From the NCBI GenBank assembly GCA_027081115.1, contig JALWLD010000046.1:1-53956 (forward strand): a DNA stretch of 53,956 nt, read 5' to 3'. The notes under the pieces were generated by a model. It ran no database searches. It saw nothing but the letters and a program-made list of their open reading frames with translations, and had not been told where the DNA came from. Each line of letters starts with the position of its first letter. The first letter of the stretch is position 1. This DNA is from Sulfurovum sp. GTDB taxonomy: Bacteria; Campylobacterota; Campylobacteria; Campylobacterales; Sulfurovaceae. Shown piece by piece: positions 52,173 to 53,956 of the stretch. Both the position numbers and the translations under genes were made by a program.

Positions 52173-53573
52173 TTATGCTTTTTCCCAAACCGTACCATCA
52201 GCCGTGTCCATAATAGAGATACCCATAGCTATGAGTTCATCACGGATAGCATCTGAACGTGAAAAATCTTTATTTTTCTTGGCTTCTGTTCGCTCTTGGA
52301 TACGGGCTTCGATCTCTACTTTTTCTTCTTGTGAAATTCCTATTTGAAAGTATTTAAATGGTTCTTTTCCTCCAAATCCTAAGAGAGTGTCTATGAATGC
52401 TATGTTTGCCAAAGTCTCTTTTTTGAGTGCTTTGTTTTTTGCTTCTGAGTCAAAGGTATCATTGGTAGTGGAGACCATTTCATCAATAACGGCTAAAGCT
52501 GTAGAGATATTGAGGTCATCTCCCATGGCAGCAAGCAGGGCTTTTTTGAAATCTTTATTAACAGAAGAGCCTTTTCCTGGGCTGACACGTTTTTTGAGCC
52601 TGTAAAGTTTGTCTAGTCTTTTTTTTGCTGTCTGCAGGTCTTCTTCATTGAAGTTAAAGTCATTTCTGTAGTGTACTGAATTCAGGTAATAACGCAGAAC
52701 TTCTCCATCATAGACTTTAAGCGCATCTTTAAGAAAGAAAGAGTTTCCTAATGATTTAGACATTTTTTCTCCGTCAATTTGTACAAAACCATTGTGCATC
52801 CAGTATTTTGCCAGTTCATGCCCTGTGGCACAACGGCTTTGAGCTGCTTCATTTTCGTGATGGGGAAAGAGAAGGTCAGCTCCCCCGCCGTGGATATCTA
52901 TACTATACTCGTCATTGCCTGTAAAATGTTTTTCTATCATAGCGGAACACTCTATGTGCCAACCGGGTCGACCTGAAGAGAAAGCTGTATTAAAACAGAT
53001 ATCTTCTTCTCCTTTGCAGGCTTTCCATAGTGCAAAATCTTTGGGGTTTCGTTTCTCTGAAGTATGTTCTACTCGACTCTGTGTCTCCTCATCTTCAGCA
53101 ACACGATGGGAGATATTTCCATATTTGTTATCTTTTGAAGTATCAAAGTAAACATCTCCTGTGGAGATAACATAAGCCATATCTTTGTCTATGAGTGTCT
53201 GTATCATCTTTTCAATAGCATCCAATGACTCCGTAGCTTTAGGCTCAATATTTGCTCTTTGAACACCCAAAGCGCTCATCTCTTCAAGGTAACGTGTAAT
53301 GTAGAACTCAGTGATTTCCTGCATTGGTTTGCCTGTCTCTTCTACTTTTTTGATGATCTTGTCATCAATATCGGTAAAGTTCTTGCCCATAGTAACTTTG
53401 TAGTTGAGGGCTTTTAGTGTGCGAGAAAGCAGGTCAAAGGCAAGGGATGATCTGGCATGTCCTAAATGGGCATCATCATAGACGGTTGGTCCACACACAT
53501 AGATACTGGCTTCTCCTTTAGTAATAGGTTCAAAAGGAACTTTGGTTTTTTGTACACTGTCATAGATATGCAT
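52173..53573 (-). CDS. cysS: Cysteinyl-tRNA synthetase
   Basis: 466 residues. The zinc ligand Cys27 lies in CGPTVYDDAHLGHARS, with HLGH (36-39) as the HIGH motif; KMSKS lies in GEKMSKSLGN, and WHIECSAM and LLFPHHENEAAQ supply the other zinc ligands. It charges tRNA-Cys. It is 49 bases after murJ on the same strand. Confidence 0.98.
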   Translation of the reverse strand: MHIYDSVQKTKVPFEPITKGEASIYVCGPTVYDDAHLGHARSSLAFDLLSRTLKALNYKVTMGKNFTDIDDKIIKKVEETGKPMQEITEFYITRYLEEMSALGVQRANIEPKATESLDAIEKMIQTLIDKDMAYVISTGDVYFDTSKDNKYGNISHRVAEDEETQSRVEHTSEKRNPKDFALWKACKGEEDICFNTAFSSGRPGWHIECSAMIEKHFTGNDEYSIDIHGGGADLLFPHHENEAAQSRCATGHELAKYWMHNGFVQIDGEKMSKSLGNSFFLKDALKVYDGEVLRYYLNSVHYRNDFNFNEEDLQTAKKRLDKLYRLKKRVSPGKGSSVNKDFKKALLAAMGDDLNISTALAVIDEMVSTTNDTFDSEAKNKALKKETLANIAFIDTLLGFGGKEPFKYFQIGISQEEKVEIEARIQERTEAKKNKDFSRSDAIRDELIAMGISIMDTADGTVWEKA

Positions 53574-53621
53574 GGGTTTACCTTGAATTATAGTTATGGG
53601 ATTATATCAAAAATGTCTCTA

Positions 53622-53956
53622 TTAACGAATAAGTGCTAAGACCCATGAATTTACAAAATAAACAATTACAACAAATAGAGGCATGACTACGAAAAACACC
53701 AATGACTGTTTTGCTTTTACTATTTTCAAAAATTTATCAACTCCAACTTCTTTTACTGTAAATATAAAGAGTACCCAACCTCCAATACTTCCTGCCAGTG
53801 CAAGTCCTGATGCACCCATTGGATGCATCAGTATTAAAGAGGAGGTAACAGATGTAATGAGAGAGTAGACAGCGATCTTTGCTGCTTTCCTGTGTCTGTG
53901 TGAAGCATAGAGAAAAAGTGAAAAGAGTTTTGCCAAACCAAATGGAAGTAGACCTA
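53622..53956 (-). CDS. murJ: Lipid II flippase MurJ, C-terminal part (truncated by window)
   Basis: The frame is open to the end of the window. The visible C-terminus begins GLLPFGLAKLFSLFLYASHRHRKAAKIA, a MurJ hallmark segment, followed by three membrane helices. MurJ moves lipid II across the inner membrane. As I recall, Helicobacter has the same murJ-cysS order. Confidence 0.85.
   Translation of the reverse strand, partial: GLLPFGLAKLFSLFLYASHRHRKAAKIAVYSLITSVTSSLILMHPMGASGLALAGSIGGWVLFIFTVKEVGVDKFLKIVKAKQSLVFFVVMPLFVVIVYFVNSWVLALIR

Noticed and set aside
1..53956. CRISPR arrays, insertion sequences, prophage or integron
   Set aside because: No regularly spaced direct repeats, transposase, integrase or phage genes were seen on either strand.

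Overview
The window is a stretch of ordinary chromosome from a member of the Campylobacterota (Epsilonproteobacteria), most likely a sulfur-oxidising genus such as Sulfurovum or Sulfurimonas. The evidence is the AT-rich, lysine-rich coding style, a GyrA with an Asn at the quinolone-pocket position as in Helicobacter, a SorAB-type sulfite dehydrogenase, a long UbiD-family decarboxylase as in Helicobacter, and a murJ-cysS ... pyrD-M16 protease-dapA-SDR ... pgsA neighbourhood that I remember being close to the Campylobacter/Helicobacter order. No phage, IS element, CRISPR array or rRNA operon is visible. Genus is inference.

Layout. 1-2.5 kb: the C-terminal part of a NarK-type nitrate/nitrite transporter, then a fused PP2C phosphatase/Ser-Thr kinase with a membrane tail. 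2.6-7.9 kb: envelope genes (a lytic-transglycosylase-like lipoprotein, MltG, a giant AsmA/YhdP-like protein, a LolC/E-type permease). 7.9-12.7 kb: SecA on the minus strand, then a plus-strand run of LolA, a coiled-coil membrane protein and PPK2. 12.7-20.5 kb: ArsC-like protein, SorB/SorA, a YbiT-type ABC-F protein, YebC, SelO, a frameshifted exported protein, a small helical protein and a thioredoxin-like protein. 20.8-28.3 kb: gyrA-asd-yqhA-hemE-HD-radical SAM, tightly packed, followed by two identical tRNA-Asn genes behind a near-consensus sigma-70 promoter. 28.7-30.1 kb: a small membrane protein and an EcsC-family pair.

30.1-36.1 kb: a 419-bp intergenic region with an elaborate set of hairpins (the best candidate for an undescribed element: a small RNA whose two big loops carry four copies of YTCCTTGT, an anti-Shine-Dalgarno-like motif), then UbiD, a 2-Cys peroxiredoxin, a hairpin-rich spacer, a Fur/PerR regulator, a DUF1624-like membrane protein, YggS and RseP. 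36.2-45.7 kb: an unrecognised acidic coiled-coil membrane protein, a heavy-metal RND efflux operon (small Cys/His-rich exported protein, TolC-like, CzcB-like, CzcA-like) and a feoB-feoA iron(II) uptake operon with a Fur-box-like dyad upstream. 45.9-53.96 kb: a major porin, PgsA, a FabL-like enoyl reductase, DapA, an M16 protease, PyrD, CysS and the C-terminal end of MurJ.

Together the genes cover envelope biogenesis (SecA, LolA, LolC/E, MltG, AsmA-like, RseP, MurJ, PgsA, FabL-like), metal homeostasis (FeoAB, Czc, Fur), sulfur and nitrogen metabolism (SorAB, NarK), and housekeeping (GyrA, Asd, DapA, HemE, PyrD, CysS). Gene calls rest on motifs read by eye in the translations. No database search was possible.
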